64,000 bases of DNA from Pseudoramibacter faecis (GTDB lineage: Bacteria > Bacillota > Clostridia > Eubacteriales > Eubacteriaceae). Both the position numbers and the translations under genes were made by a program. The notes under the pieces are model-generated. The model ran no database searches, had not been told where the DNA came from, and saw only the letters and a list, made by a program, of their open reading frames with translations. Shown here in pieces: positions 24,141 through 33,114 of this stretch (position 1 is the first letter of the stretch; every line of letters begins with the position of its first letter). Location of the stretch: assembly GCF_036289405.1 (NCBI RefSeq), contig NZ_JAYFFI010000007.1:1-64000 (forward strand), in the 5' to 3' direction.

Positions 24141-26054
24141 ATGGGGAAAGATCAAAGAATCAAACGGTGGCTTGGCATTTTGGTGGCGCTGATGCTTTGT
24201 TGGGGCAGCGGTGCGTCGGTGCAGGCGGCGGAAAAAACCGGGACCGCAACGCTGCGGGTGATTTTTACCACGGATCTGCAGGCGCAGCTGACGCCAACGG
24301 CCAAGGGCAGGGGCAGTGTTGGAGGCTACAGCCGGCTGGCCAGCCTGATCGCGGCCAATAAAACAGACAGCGCCGTCGTGCTGGACACAGGGAATTATTC
24401 CCAGGGGTCGTTATTTACCACGATTGGCGCGACGGACAATCCGGGCCTCAAACTGATGGGCACGATGGGCTATGACGCGACAACGCTGGGCAGCGACGAA
24501 TTGGCGCAGGGCGTTTCGGCATTGGCAAAGGCCTGGACGGTGCCGGGGCTCACAGCTGCGCACGCGCCGATGGTGCTGGCCTCCAATTTAACCTTTGGCA
24601 AAAGCAAAGACAGCCGCACGCTGAAAAAGGCCTACGCCTCGGTGGGACGGAGGACCAAAGTGATCCATGCCGGTAAAATAAAAGTGGGCGTCTTCGGACT
24701 GATGGGCAAAAATGCTGCGGCCCAGATCGCCGACAGCGGCGATCTGAGCTTTGCCGATCCGGTTAAAACCGCGAAAAGTTGTGTAACCGCTCTGAAAAAA
24801 AAGGATGTGGATTGCATTATCTGCCTGTTTCAGGGCGGCGGCACGACAGCTGAAGCCGAAACGCTGGCCGATAAGGTCGACGGCATCAATGCTATTTTGC
24901 TCGGCGGAACAGGCCGAGCGCTGGCGGATCCGCTGACGGCAAACAACGCGGCCATCGTTGCGGCGGGCACCCGAGGCGAAAAACTCGGCGTGCTGGATCT
25001 GAACGCAAAAAGTGGTGCCGTCAAGGCCTACGGGCTGGTGCCGGTGACCGAAAAAATCAAAGCGGACGAGACGGTGGCCGGGCAAATCGCCGATTATCAA
25101 AAGACCGTTCAAAAACGGGCGCTCGACGCGCATCAGTTGAATTTTGACACGGTGATTGCCCGGAGCAACAAAAGCTTCGTGTCGGCTGCAAAAGTGAAGC
25201 GGCAATTCGGCGATGCGGATATCGAAAACCTGCTGACGGATGCCTATCGCCATCAGGCGCAGAATGGTAAAAGGCAAAACGTTATCGGCATTGCGGAGGC
25301 TGGCGGGACACGCGGCAGTCTTTCGGCGGGGGATCTCACCGCGGCGGATCTGTATCAGGTCACGGCGCCGGGAGAAGGCAGCGATCACAGCGTCGGCGCG
25401 TCGATGATTGTGGCCTATCTCACCGGAGAAGATCTGCGCAACCTTTGCGAACTCGACTTGACTCAGGGGAAAAACGGCGGGGCTCATCAGCTTTTCTTCT
25501 CCGGCTTGCGTTATACCTATGACCGCAATCGCACCCCGATGAATCAGGTGACGCGGGTGCAGGTGCAGACCGCGTTGGGCCGATGGCAGGAGGCGGGCGG
25601 CCATAAGCGCTATGCCGTGACGATGAACTGGACGCTGGCCAAACGGCTGAGCCGACTGGCTGCCAAATCAAAAAGTTTGGTGAGCGTTTCCTTTGAAACC
25701 AAGACGGGCAAGGAAATTCAGTCGCTGCGGGACGCCGTCCTGACGGATCAGGAAGGCCGGGAAGTGAAAGACTGGCAGTGCCTTGTGACTTATCTGAAGG
25801 CACAGGCGCCGGACGCTTCTGGCAAGCCGGTGGTGCCCGCAGCCTACAACCAGGTGCGTAAGGGCAAAATTGCGGTTTCCGGGACGAATGTGCAGCGCTA
25901 CCTGGGGAATCCCTCGCGCATCGGCTGGCTCACTTATGGCGTCGTTGCATTGGCGGTGATTTTGGTGGCGGTGATCGTCGCCCTCATCGTGACGGCCAGA
26001 CGGCGGGGCGGCCGAAGGCAATCTCAGAATTACCGGCGCAGCCGAAAATTCTAA
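24141..26054 (+). CDS. Membrane-anchored 5'-nucleotidase/UshA-like protein, probable pseudoenzyme
   Basis: The start at 24141 (AGAGGTG upstream) gives 637 residues with a signal peptide ending VQAAEK. An N-terminal metallophosphatase-like domain and a C-terminal 5'-nucleotidase-type domain (FDTVIARSN, then IGIAEAGGTRGSL and DLTAADLYQVTAPGEG) follow, then a C-terminal membrane helix with a basic tail. The fold is recognisable, but the usual metal ligands are replaced: DxH is DLQ, the GD of LDAGD is GN, GNHE is GSDE, and the late GGHTH-like motif is GGTGR. Catalysis is therefore doubtful. It may bind nucleotides or act structurally at the cell surface. Confidence 0.72.
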   Translation: MGKDQRIKRWLGILVALMLCWGSGASVQAAEKTGTATLRVIFTTDLQAQLTPTAKGRGSVGGYSRLASLIAANKTDSAVVLDTGNYSQGSLFTTIGATDNPGLKLMGTMGYDATTLGSDELAQGVSALAKAWTVPGLTAAHAPMVLASNLTFGKSKDSRTLKKAYASVGRRTKVIHAGKIKVGVFGLMGKNAAAQIADSGDLSFADPVKTAKSCVTALKKKDVDCIICLFQGGGTTAEAETLADKVDGINAILLGGTGRALADPLTANNAAIVAAGTRGEKLGVLDLNAKSGAVKAYGLVPVTEKIKADETVAGQIADYQKTVQKRALDAHQLNFDTVIARSNKSFVSAAKVKRQFGDADIENLLTDAYRHQAQNGKRQNVIGIAEAGGTRGSLSAGDLTAADLYQVTAPGEGSDHSVGASMIVAYLTGEDLRNLCELDLTQGKNGGAHQLFFSGLRYTYDRNRTPMNQVTRVQVQTALGRWQEAGGHKRYAVTMNWTLAKRLSRLAAKSKSLVSVSFETKTGKEIQSLRDAVLTDQEGREVKDWQCLVTYLKAQAPDASGKPVVPAAYNQVRKGKIAVSGTNVQRYLGNPSRIGWLTYGVVALAVILVAVIVALIVTARRRGGRRQSQNYRRSRKF

Positions 26055-26074
26055 ACAAAAAATGCCGGCAATCA

Positions 26075-26114
26075 AAAACCGGCGCTCATTCAGGACGAAT
26101 GGGCGCCGGTTTTT
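26075..26114. terminator. Bidirectional terminator between the UshA-like gene and the symporter
   Basis: AAAACCGGCGCTCATTC pairs with GAATGGGCGCCGGTTTT over about 17 bp with one G-U, with A-run and T-run flanks, so it can stop transcription from both convergent genes. Confidence 0.93.
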
Positions 26115-26124
26115 ATGTGCGGAT

Positions 26125-27366
26125 TTAGACATCGGATGTCTCGGAAAGGCGAGGGGTCTTTTGGCGGTCACGCTGATCGATGCGGTTGACGATCGCTGCG
26201 ATGGCCTGATCGCCGGTGATGTTGCAGGCGGTGCCGAAACTATCCTGCGACAGATGCAGCGCGATGATGAGCTCTCCCATGCCGGAAGTGAAGCCGAGCA
26301 TGGATTTGATGATACCGAGGGCCGCCATGACGCCGCCGCCGGGGACGCCGGGAGCGGCAACCATCGTGATGCCCAGCATAAAAATGAACGGGGCATACAT
26401 TGCGAGGGTGGGCGTCGTGCCGGTGGCGATGAGGATGCCCATAGAGCCGAGCACCAGGCAAATGGTGTCGCCGGCCAGGTGAATGGTGGCGCACAGCGGG
26501 ATTACAAAGTTGCGCACATCGCTGCCGATGCTGTTGTTTCTGGCGTTTTCAAGGTTGACAGGAATGGTCGCCGCCGAAGATTGGGTGCCCAGCGCGGTAA
26601 AATAGGCCGGCATGATGTTTTTCAGGTCGCGCCAGCGGTTTTCCTTGTTGTAGAGGCTTGCCACGGTGAACTGCACGAGGATATAGGCCCATTGCAGCGC
26701 GAGGATCATGGCATAAAGCTTTGCGAACATGATGATGGTGGGCACCAGTTCGCCGGAAGCGGCAATCTTGGCAAAGGTACCGGCGATGTAATAGGGGATC
26801 AGCGGGATGATGATCCCTTCGAGCACCTTGGTGATGATGGCCTTAAAATCCTGCATCAGGTTCATCATCGTAGGGGTGTCGGTGTTGGCCATGGCCAGCC
26901 CGAGCACAAAAGCGAGAACCAAGGCCGTCATGATCGGGAAAACCGGATCCACCGTGATGGCAAAGAGCACTTTAAATTCCGTGCCTTTCACCACGCCGCC
27001 GGTGATGTGGGCGATGAGTGACGGGAGCAGCGCCTTGCCGAGGATAAACGAGATAAAACCGGCGGTGATCGTCGACAGATAGGCCAGGGCAAGGGTGATG
27101 CCGAAAAGTTTGTTGGCTTTTTTGCCGAGCTCGGCGAGGCCGACGGCCACAAAAGCCAGGATGAGCAATGGGATGATAAAATTGAGGAAGGTCGAAAACA
27201 AGGCGGTCAGCGTTGCGATAAAGCGGATGAAACAGACATAGGGCGCGGTTTTGCCGATGCTGAAAAGGCCGCCGACACTGCCGATGAGTATCCCGGTGGC
27301 GATGCCGATAAGCAGGCGGGGCAGCAGACCGAGCCGCCGGCGTTTTTGGGTGGTGGATTTGTTCAA
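26125..27366 (-). CDS. Dicarboxylate/amino acid:cation symporter (DAACS family)
   Basis: This is an inner-membrane secondary carrier for C4-dicarboxylates or acidic amino acids, driven by Na+ or H+. The protein has about eight membrane segments and the family signatures TALGTQSSAATIPVNLENA (serine-rich loop) and IHLAGDTICLVLGSMG, then AAPGVPGGGVMAALGI. The start is TTG at 27366: GGAGG lies seven bases upstream and the upstream extension has no membrane-protein character. That gives 413 residues. Substrate cannot be read from the sequence. Confidence 0.87.
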   Translation of the reverse strand: MNKSTTQKRRRLGLLPRLLIGIATGILIGSVGGLFSIGKTAPYVCFIRFIATLTALFSTFLNFIIPLLILAFVAVGLAELGKKANKLFGITLALAYLSTITAGFISFILGKALLPSLIAHITGGVVKGTEFKVLFAITVDPVFPIMTALVLAFVLGLAMANTDTPTMMNLMQDFKAIITKVLEGIIIPLIPYYIAGTFAKIAASGELVPTIIMFAKLYAMILALQWAYILVQFTVASLYNKENRWRDLKNIMPAYFTALGTQSSAATIPVNLENARNNSIGSDVRNFVIPLCATIHLAGDTICLVLGSMGILIATGTTPTLAMYAPFIFMLGITMVAAPGVPGGGVMAALGIIKSMLGFTSGMGELIIALHLSQDSFGTACNITGDQAIAAIVNRIDQRDRQKTPRLSETSDV

Positions 27367-27424
27367 ATGAGAGCCTCCTTCAAATGGCGAAATGCATGAG
27401 CAGATCAATAGCTTAATCTTTTTT

Positions 27425-27453
27425 ATTATATTGAATTTTGGCGCATCAGTCAA
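27425..27453 (-). promoter_or_regulatory. Promoter of the dicarboxylate symporter gene
   Basis: On the minus strand TTGACT (27448-27453) and TATAAT (27425-27430) are separated by 17 bases, about 60 bases before the TTG start. Confidence 0.8.
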
Positions 27454-27526
27454 TTTTACCGGCGTTAAAAAGGCTATTGGCAGGTAAAAAAATCACAAGG
27501 CGCTTCAAGAACGCGCGCGGTCCCAG

Positions 27527-29011
27527 CTAAGCCATGACTGCGTCGATGGCTGCCGTCTGGCGGGCCAGCAGGGCGTCGGCCTGCGCCAGCAGCGCGGGAT
27601 CGTTCAAAATGGCACCGAAGCTTGCCACCAGGATTCGGTTCATCCCGGCATAGCGGCGGCGCGTGTCGGGGTCGCCCGCAGCGGCCGCCTGCCAAGTGTC
27701 CATCATCCGGTCAAAAATATGGTTCGTGAGGCTTCGCATGAAGGCGGCGAAGGTGTCGACGGCGGGGTCGAGATAATCCGTTTCGGCCTCGTAGACCGAA
27801 TGGTCGGAGATTTTAAGCCGCCCCTGGGCAGCAAGCTCGACGTAGGATGCGCTGCCGGCGAGGATAATCTGGTGGTGATAAAGCACGTTGACGGCGACTT
27901 CCAACCGGTCGAGCAGGTGGTTGCGCTTTAAGAAGGCGAAATTTTCCCGGAGGTCGTCGAAGCTGGAGTCGGGCTCGAACATGATAAAGCCGACGTTGGG
28001 CTCGATGCCGTGGCGGCGCAAAATGGCCAGAGCAGCTTCATTCTGGGAGACGGTGGTGTGCTTGCCGAGCCGGTCGAGGGCCTCCTGACGGCCGCTCTCG
28101 AGCCCGACGAGGATATCCGTGAGGCCGGCATCCACCAAAGCGGCGGTCACGGCGTCATCGATATCGTTGGCTCGGGCCTCGATGCCAAAGGTAATCGGCC
28201 GCTCGGCCAAAAGGGCAGCCAGGCGCAGCACCCGGTCCCGGCCGGCTTTCCCCGGGCCGAAGAAGTTGGGATCGGTGAAATAAAAATAGCGGTGATCGGT
28301 CTGGGCGATGATTTGATCGATCTCGGACACGATGTTTTCCGGAGAGCGGCCCCGCCAGTGCGGGCAGCCGGCCGTATCGCCGTAAAAGGGGTTGATGTAG
28401 CAAAAGGTGCAGTTGTTGTAGCAGCCGCGGCTGCCGAAGATGTTCACCTCGCCGTCGGGGTAGGATGTGGCCTTGCGGATGGGAAAGGGCAGGGCGTCCA
28501 GATCTTCGATGGGTGCGCCGAAGGAGGCGGCAAAACCACCGCCGGCTTCGCGGAAAGCGAGCCCGCGCAGATTTTGCCAATCATCAGGATGCTCGGCCAG
28601 GGCGACGACGGTGTTTTCGTTCTCGCCGAGCATCGCCGAATCGATGGCCGGGCAGCGGGTGAGCACCTCCTCGTAGGCAAAGGTGGGATAGTAGCCGTAG
28701 GCGCTCAGGTGGGCGACGGCGTATTGTGCTTTGAGCCGCGTTAAAAAATCAAAAAGCCGGTGGTTGTCCTCCCAGTTGTAGACCAGGTGGACGGCGAGAA
28801 GCTGTGGGCGAAAGGTGGCGACCTTCGCCTCGATGGCCTCGTAGCTCAGGTTTTCCATATAGCCTTCGACCAATTCCACCTGATGGCCGCGCGTTAAGAG
28901 ATTTGCGGCCATATAGCCGGAGTTCAGACACGAGGCCAGGGTGGTGTTGGCGATGTCGTTGCGGCGCGCCTTCGAGGGGACGCGGGGGTGTTCGAGTAAT
29001 AAAATTTTCAT
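27527..29011 (-). CDS. bzaE: B12-binding radical SAM enzyme BzaE (final step of dimethylbenzimidazole synthesis)
   Basis: The 494-residue protein has an N-terminal cobalamin-binding-like domain (to about 150) and a radical SAM domain with the cluster motif CYNNCTFC (around residue 200). In the known bza pathway this last gene methylates 5-methoxy-6-methylbenzimidazole to 5,6-dimethylbenzimidazole. The assignment as BzaE rests on family and on its place as last gene of bzaA-B-cobT-C-D-E, the order known from Eubacterium limosum. It begins 27 bases after bzaD with a GAGGA ribosome site. The reaction on its own cannot be read from sequence. Confidence 0.88.
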   Translation of the reverse strand: MKILLLEHPRVPSKARRNDIANTTLASCLNSGYMAANLLTRGHQVELVEGYMENLSYEAIEAKVATFRPQLLAVHLVYNWEDNHRLFDFLTRLKAQYAVAHLSAYGYYPTFAYEEVLTRCPAIDSAMLGENENTVVALAEHPDDWQNLRGLAFREAGGGFAASFGAPIEDLDALPFPIRKATSYPDGEVNIFGSRGCYNNCTFCYINPFYGDTAGCPHWRGRSPENIVSEIDQIIAQTDHRYFYFTDPNFFGPGKAGRDRVLRLAALLAERPITFGIEARANDIDDAVTAALVDAGLTDILVGLESGRQEALDRLGKHTTVSQNEAALAILRRHGIEPNVGFIMFEPDSSFDDLRENFAFLKRNHLLDRLEVAVNVLYHHQIILAGSASYVELAAQGRLKISDHSVYEAETDYLDPAVDTFAAFMRSLTNHIFDRMMDTWQAAAAGDPDTRRRYAGMNRILVASFGAILNDPALLAQADALLARQTAAIDAVMA

Positions 29012-29038
29012 GAGGGTTCCTCTTTTTGGTGATGGTGG

Positions 29039-30391
29039 TCACGGCGCAAAGCCGTTCCACATGGCGATGTTTTTCTGTTGGTGATACACCTCGAGCTCGT
29101 AGCGCAGGGTGCGGTAGGCCGCCGGATCGTGATACACCGGATAGAGCAAATCGGTGTCCGGGGTGATTTCCCCGCATTCTAAGGCCAGGCGCTCGATTTT
29201 GGTGTCCGGCATGATGCGCACCAAATTGAGCACGATGGTGCCCAGGTTTTTGGTGCCGCAGTGGATGTCGTAAATCGCGTCGATCATTTTTTTGGATTCC
29301 CGGACGGTCTTTGCCGATTCCCCCGGCAGGTTCACCAAATAATGGTAGACGGTGGTGATGCCGACCTGCGAGAGGATCTCGGCGGTGGCGAGAATATCCT
29401 CGACGCGGATGTGCTTGTCCAGCAGGTCGAGGTGCTGTTGGCACAGGCCGTCCGGCGAGAGGGAAAAGGATTCGCAGCCCGACGCGGCATAAAGCCGGGC
29501 GTTTTCCGGGGTAAACAGATCCTCCCGGAAGAAGCCGGACCAATGGATGCCCGTGTCCCGGCGGAGCAGTTCCTCGCAGATAGCATTGAGATGGTTTGTC
29601 GGGAAATTGACAATGGAGTCGGTGAAGTGGATGCGGGTGACGCCGTAGCGCTTTTTGAGATCGATGATCTCGTCGACGACGGCCTTCGGATCCCGCAGGC
29701 GCATGCAGCGGCCGGAAAGCTTGGGATAGGAGCAGTAGCCGCAGTGATAACAGCAGCCGCGTTTGGTTTCGACGCCGATGCTCTCCACGTATTTGTTCAC
29801 CGCAAGATAGGGGATCGGATCGTTGAGGTCGCGGTCGATCGGCTGGTAGGCGCCCATATCGAAATCGCTGGCCGGTGGGGTCAGGCGCAGGCCAGCTTCC
29901 GTGCGCCGGATAACCCCGGGGAGGTCCGGCGGGGCGCTGCCTTCCGCCAGGGCGTCGACCACGGCAACGGCGCTCAGCTCCGCCTCGCCGACGATGCCGC
30001 AGGTGATGGCGGGAAAGTCGCGCATCAGCCGCTCGGGAAAGAGGGCGAAGGCGGTGCCCCCGGCCATCAGCGGCCGGTCGGGCGCGAATTGCCGCAAAAA
30101 ATGCAGAGTCAGCGCGAAAGGCACGATCAGCGACGTGGTGCGGTTGCCCAGCGGGTCGAGGTTGCGCAGGGAGATCCCGAGCACATCGGGGTTGTATTCG
30201 GCGATGATTCGTTTCAGCCCGGCGTAGGGATTAGCGGCCATGTTCATGTCGAAGATGCGCACGGCGTAGCGGCCGCTGCGGTGAATGATGGTGCCGAGGG
30301 TGGTGATGCCGATGGGATACACCCGTTCGATATTCATCCCTTCCATAGAGATGGCCTGAATGAGCAAAACTTTTTTGTGTTGATGGGTCAT
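29039..30391 (-). CDS. bzaD: B12-binding radical SAM methyltransferase BzaD
   Basis: The 450-residue radical SAM protein begins with a cobalamin-binding-like domain (KKVLLIQAISMEGMN, then PDVLGISLRNLD) and carries CCYHCGYC (C-x3-C-x2-C) around residue 205. In the bza pathway BzaD adds a methyl group to carbon 6 of 5-methoxybenzimidazole. The ATG at 30391 has GGAAAG upstream; a longer frame reaching 30742 lies over bzaC and is a shadow. It overlaps neither neighbour and is 13 bases after bzaC. Two paralogous radical SAM proteins in tandem are expected for this pathway. Confidence 0.89.
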   Translation of the reverse strand: MTHQHKKVLLIQAISMEGMNIERVYPIGITTLGTIIHRSGRYAVRIFDMNMAANPYAGLKRIIAEYNPDVLGISLRNLDPLGNRTTSLIVPFALTLHFLRQFAPDRPLMAGGTAFALFPERLMRDFPAITCGIVGEAELSAVAVVDALAEGSAPPDLPGVIRRTEAGLRLTPPASDFDMGAYQPIDRDLNDPIPYLAVNKYVESIGVETKRGCCYHCGYCSYPKLSGRCMRLRDPKAVVDEIIDLKKRYGVTRIHFTDSIVNFPTNHLNAICEELLRRDTGIHWSGFFREDLFTPENARLYAASGCESFSLSPDGLCQQHLDLLDKHIRVEDILATAEILSQVGITTVYHYLVNLPGESAKTVRESKKMIDAIYDIHCGTKNLGTIVLNLVRIMPDTKIERLALECGEITPDTDLLYPVYHDPAAYRTLRYELEVYHQQKNIAMWNGFAP

Positions 30392-30404
30392 GATTCTTTC
30401 CAAA

Positions 30405-31955
30405 TTATTCAAGCAGGAGCAGCGCGTAATATTTGACGACTTCTCCTTTGTGGTCCAAGGTGTGCAGGGTTTCGCCGGCGCGGGCCACGGTGGCATAGAC
30501 ATCGATGCCGCTGCCCTCCATCGAGGGGCGGCGATGGCCCGCGTTGGCGCAGGGCGCAACCGGATCGCAGTCGGGGCAGATGCTGCAGGGGCCGGCCCAA
30601 AAGACAAAGGCCTTATAGAAGCCGTCTTTGAAAGCCAGGGCCTCGGCTGCAAGGCAATTGCGCTGAAAATCGCCGGTGGGCGGCTCGGCGCGCAGCAGCA
30701 GCGCCTTTTGGTAGGAGCGCACCAGGCGCTGGGCGTCTTCAAAGCTCATCGCGTCGTTGACGGCGCAGGTTTTGGTCCCGGCGGAGCTGCAGCCAAAGGC
30801 GCATTTGTGCCGGGCGAACTCGGCGAAGACCACCGCTTTCGGATCAAAGGGGATCGCGTCCAGAAACCCGCAGGCTTTAATCGGCGTGATGAGCTGGGCG
30901 GCACGGTCGAGGGCCAGCCGCGAAAGCGTGGCCGGGTTTGCCGCCGCGAAAACCACAGCCGTATCGGTGGCAAGCGGCGCCGGTGCGGTGGCCGTGAGCC
31001 CTGTGGCTTCAAGGCCCTCTTTGACCCAGGCGGCGCTATAGGCCCGTCCGTTGTAGGTGTTGACCATCATATTGATGTCGGAGAGCCGGCTTTTGAGCGG
31101 GCGGTGCTCGGTGAAAAAGTCGTGGATGAGGATAAGTCCGCCGGGGGCGAGGTGGCGGACCGCCTCCGCGAGAACGGCTGCCGATTCGGCTTTGCCGGTG
31201 GCGTGTACGATGTTCGAGAGGATGATGAGATCGTAGTGGCCGGCGTCCCAAGGCGTCTTAAGAATGTTTTGCGTCCGCAGGGTGACGCGGCGGTTGAGGG
31301 CCTGCGGACGCTTGGCATTGACCGCGGCCATAATGGGCAGCATTTGGCGGATATCCATCAATGTGGCCCGGGCTTCGGGCAGCGCTTCGAGAAAGGCACA
31401 GCCGAAAGCCCCGCTGCCGGCGCCCACATCGAGGATGCGGGCATTTTTTGGCAGGGCGGGCAGCGCCATCGGCAAAATTTCTTCTAACTTGCCGGTGAGC
31501 ACAGCGTCCATCGCGCTAAGATAATCCCGGCGCCGCGCTTCCATGGCGGCGTCGCTCGCGGCTTCGCCGGGAAAACGGGTGCGGGTGCCGGCAGCGAGCA
31601 CGGCGGGCAGGGCGGCCCACTCGGCCTTGAGGGCCTCACGCCAGCGAATATTGGCACATTGTTCGTGGGAGGATCCGGTAACCAGATAATGGCTGGCCAG
31701 GGCGGTGTTAAACCACCGGCCGCCGTAGTGATCGACAAGCCCGAGCTCCCGGAGCAGGGCTAAAAAGCGTTCGGCGAAGTCCGGCGCCCAGCTCAGCCGG
31801 GTCGCGATGGCAGCGGTTGTGGCAGACCGGATATCTTCCAGCAAATCGAAAAGCCCTGCTCCCAAAGCGGTGAACAGGGCCTCGGATGCCCAATAAGCGG
31901 TTGCCAAATCTTCGAGGTATTGGCTCGCGTCTTCGTGGGGATCGTAATGAATCAT
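30405..31955 (-). CDS. bzaC: SAM methyltransferase BzaC with a cysteine-rich C-terminal domain
   Basis: The 516-residue protein has two parts. The N-terminal half is a small-molecule O-methyltransferase: winged-helix dimer domain (about 15-110), SAM motif ILDVGAGSGAFG (around 172) and DLIILSNIVHATG. In the bza pathway it methylates 5-hydroxybenzimidazole to 5-methoxybenzimidazole. The C-terminal part (from about 340) is rich in cysteines: KCAFGCSSAGTKTC and GPCSICPDCDPVAPC, then RRPSMEGSGIDVYAT, which resembles DUF2284 metal-binding proteins. The role of this part is unknown; iron-sulfur binding is inferred. It begins four bases after cobT. Confidence 0.87.
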   Translation of the reverse strand: MIHYDPHEDASQYLEDLATAYWASEALFTALGAGLFDLLEDIRSATTAAIATRLSWAPDFAERFLALLRELGLVDHYGGRWFNTALASHYLVTGSSHEQCANIRWREALKAEWAALPAVLAAGTRTRFPGEAASDAAMEARRRDYLSAMDAVLTGKLEEILPMALPALPKNARILDVGAGSGAFGCAFLEALPEARATLMDIRQMLPIMAAVNAKRPQALNRRVTLRTQNILKTPWDAGHYDLIILSNIVHATGKAESAAVLAEAVRHLAPGGLILIHDFFTEHRPLKSRLSDINMMVNTYNGRAYSAAWVKEGLEATGLTATAPAPLATDTAVVFAAANPATLSRLALDRAAQLITPIKACGFLDAIPFDPKAVVFAEFARHKCAFGCSSAGTKTCAVNDAMSFEDAQRLVRSYQKALLLRAEPPTGDFQRNCLAAEALAFKDGFYKAFVFWAGPCSICPDCDPVAPCANAGHRRPSMEGSGIDVYATVARAGETLHTLDHKGEVVKYYALLLLE

Positions 31956-31959
31956 GGCG

Positions 31960-33033
31960 TCAGTTCTTTTCGGTCACGGCGGCTTCCTCAAAGGTGAGGA
32001 TGTCGGTCATCGAGCGGGCGGCGCACGCCACGATGTGCATGGCCACGGCCGCCCCGGTGCCCTCGCCCAGGCGCATGTCGAGATCGAGCAGCGGGCGGAT
32101 GCCCAGGGTCTGCCACATCAGTGTGTGCCCTGGCTCTTGGGATTTGTGGGCGGCGATCATGTAGTCGGCCGCCGCGGGGCACAGGGTCTTGGCGATGAGG
32201 GCGCCGGCGGTGGAGATAAAGCCGTCGACCAGCACCGGCGTGCGGTGGTAAGCCGCGCCGAGGATGGTCCCGGCGATGCCGCCGATATCGAAGCCGCCGA
32301 CCTTAGCCAGCACGTCGAGCCCGTCCTCCGCGTCGGGGCGGTTCAGCGCGATGGCGTCTTCGATCACCTGAATTTTGTTTTGTAGGCCGGCGGCGTCCAC
32401 CCCGGTGCCCCGTCCGGTGACGTCGGCGACGGGAAAGCCGCCGATCACGGCGAGAATCGCCGCCGAAGGTGTGGTGTTGCCGATGCCCAGATCGCCGGTG
32501 GCCAAGAGCTTCACCCCGTCTTCGGTGACGGCCTGACTGGCCTCATTGATGCCGGCTTCCAGGGAAGCAACAGCCTGTTCGCGGGTCATTGCCGGGCCTT
32601 TTCGCATGTTGTTCGAACCGTAGGCGATTTTGCGGTCGATGAGCACGCCCTTTGCGATGAGATCGGGGAAGTCGCCCTTCACGCCGAGATCCACCAGGTG
32701 CACCTCGGCGCCGGCCGCCCTGGCCAGGATGTTGATGGAGGCCCCGCCGGCGGCGATATTGGCGAGCATTTCCTGGGTAACCTGCTGGGAAAAGGCAGAG
32801 ACGCCTTCGTCGGCGACGCCTTCGTCCGCGCCGCAGGTGATGACCAACTTCTTCGAAACGTCCGGGGAGAGGGTGCGCTGCATGCTGCAAAGCCGCACGC
32901 CGATTTCCGACAGGCGGCCGAGGCTCCAGGGCGGCACGGCTAAAGCCTCCACCCGGCCTTTGGCCTTGGCCTCCCAATCCTTATCCGCGGGGGTGATGCC
33001 GGCGAGAACGGCGTTCAGGGATAATTTTGCCAT
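31960..33033 (-). CDS. cobT: Nicotinate-nucleotide:dimethylbenzimidazole phosphoribosyltransferase CobT
   Basis: CobT activates benzimidazoles to their alpha-ribotides for attachment to cobinamide. The 357-residue protein shows PPWSLGRL near the N terminus, the glycine-rich GDLGIGNTTPSAA (around 175) and the catalytic glutamate in RLGEGTGAAVAMH (around 320). The loop usually written DHGV reads ADEGVADEGVSAF here, so the family histidine is replaced by glutamate. Its place inside the bza operon fits activation of each pathway intermediate. A clear GGAG site precedes the ATG. Confidence 0.94.
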   Translation of the reverse strand: MAKLSLNAVLAGITPADKDWEAKAKGRVEALAVPPWSLGRLSEIGVRLCSMQRTLSPDVSKKLVITCGADEGVADEGVSAFSQQVTQEMLANIAAGGASINILARAAGAEVHLVDLGVKGDFPDLIAKGVLIDRKIAYGSNNMRKGPAMTREQAVASLEAGINEASQAVTEDGVKLLATGDLGIGNTTPSAAILAVIGGFPVADVTGRGTGVDAAGLQNKIQVIEDAIALNRPDAEDGLDVLAKVGGFDIGGIAGTILGAAYHRTPVLVDGFISTAGALIAKTLCPAAADYMIAAHKSQEPGHTLMWQTLGIRPLLDLDMRLGEGTGAAVAMHIVACAARSMTDILTFEEAAVTEKN

Positions 33034-33070
33034 GATTTTGCTCCTTTATGCTTTGTGTTTGGTAAAACGC

Positions 33071-33102
33071 GAACAGGCAGGCGCTCTTGCCGCTGCCTGT
33101 TC
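33071..33102 (-). other. Intercistronic hairpin between bzaB and cobT
   Basis: GAACAGGCAG and CTGCCTGTTC form a perfect 10-bp stem in the 81-base gap. On the minus strand it is followed by GCGTTTTACC, only four T, so it would be a weak or partial terminator, or an mRNA processing element separating the ThiC-like pair from cobT. Confidence 0.55.
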
Positions 33103-33114
33103 GGCAATTAACGG

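Noticed and set aside
27480..27526. A possible terminator after bzaE
   Set aside because: Only a 4-bp GCGC stem is found ahead of the T-run on the minus strand, too weak to call.
30392..30742. A longer start for the radical SAM gene bzaD
   Set aside because: The extension runs antiparallel in reading frame through the end of bzaC; the ATG at 30391 has a ribosome site and a family-like N terminus.
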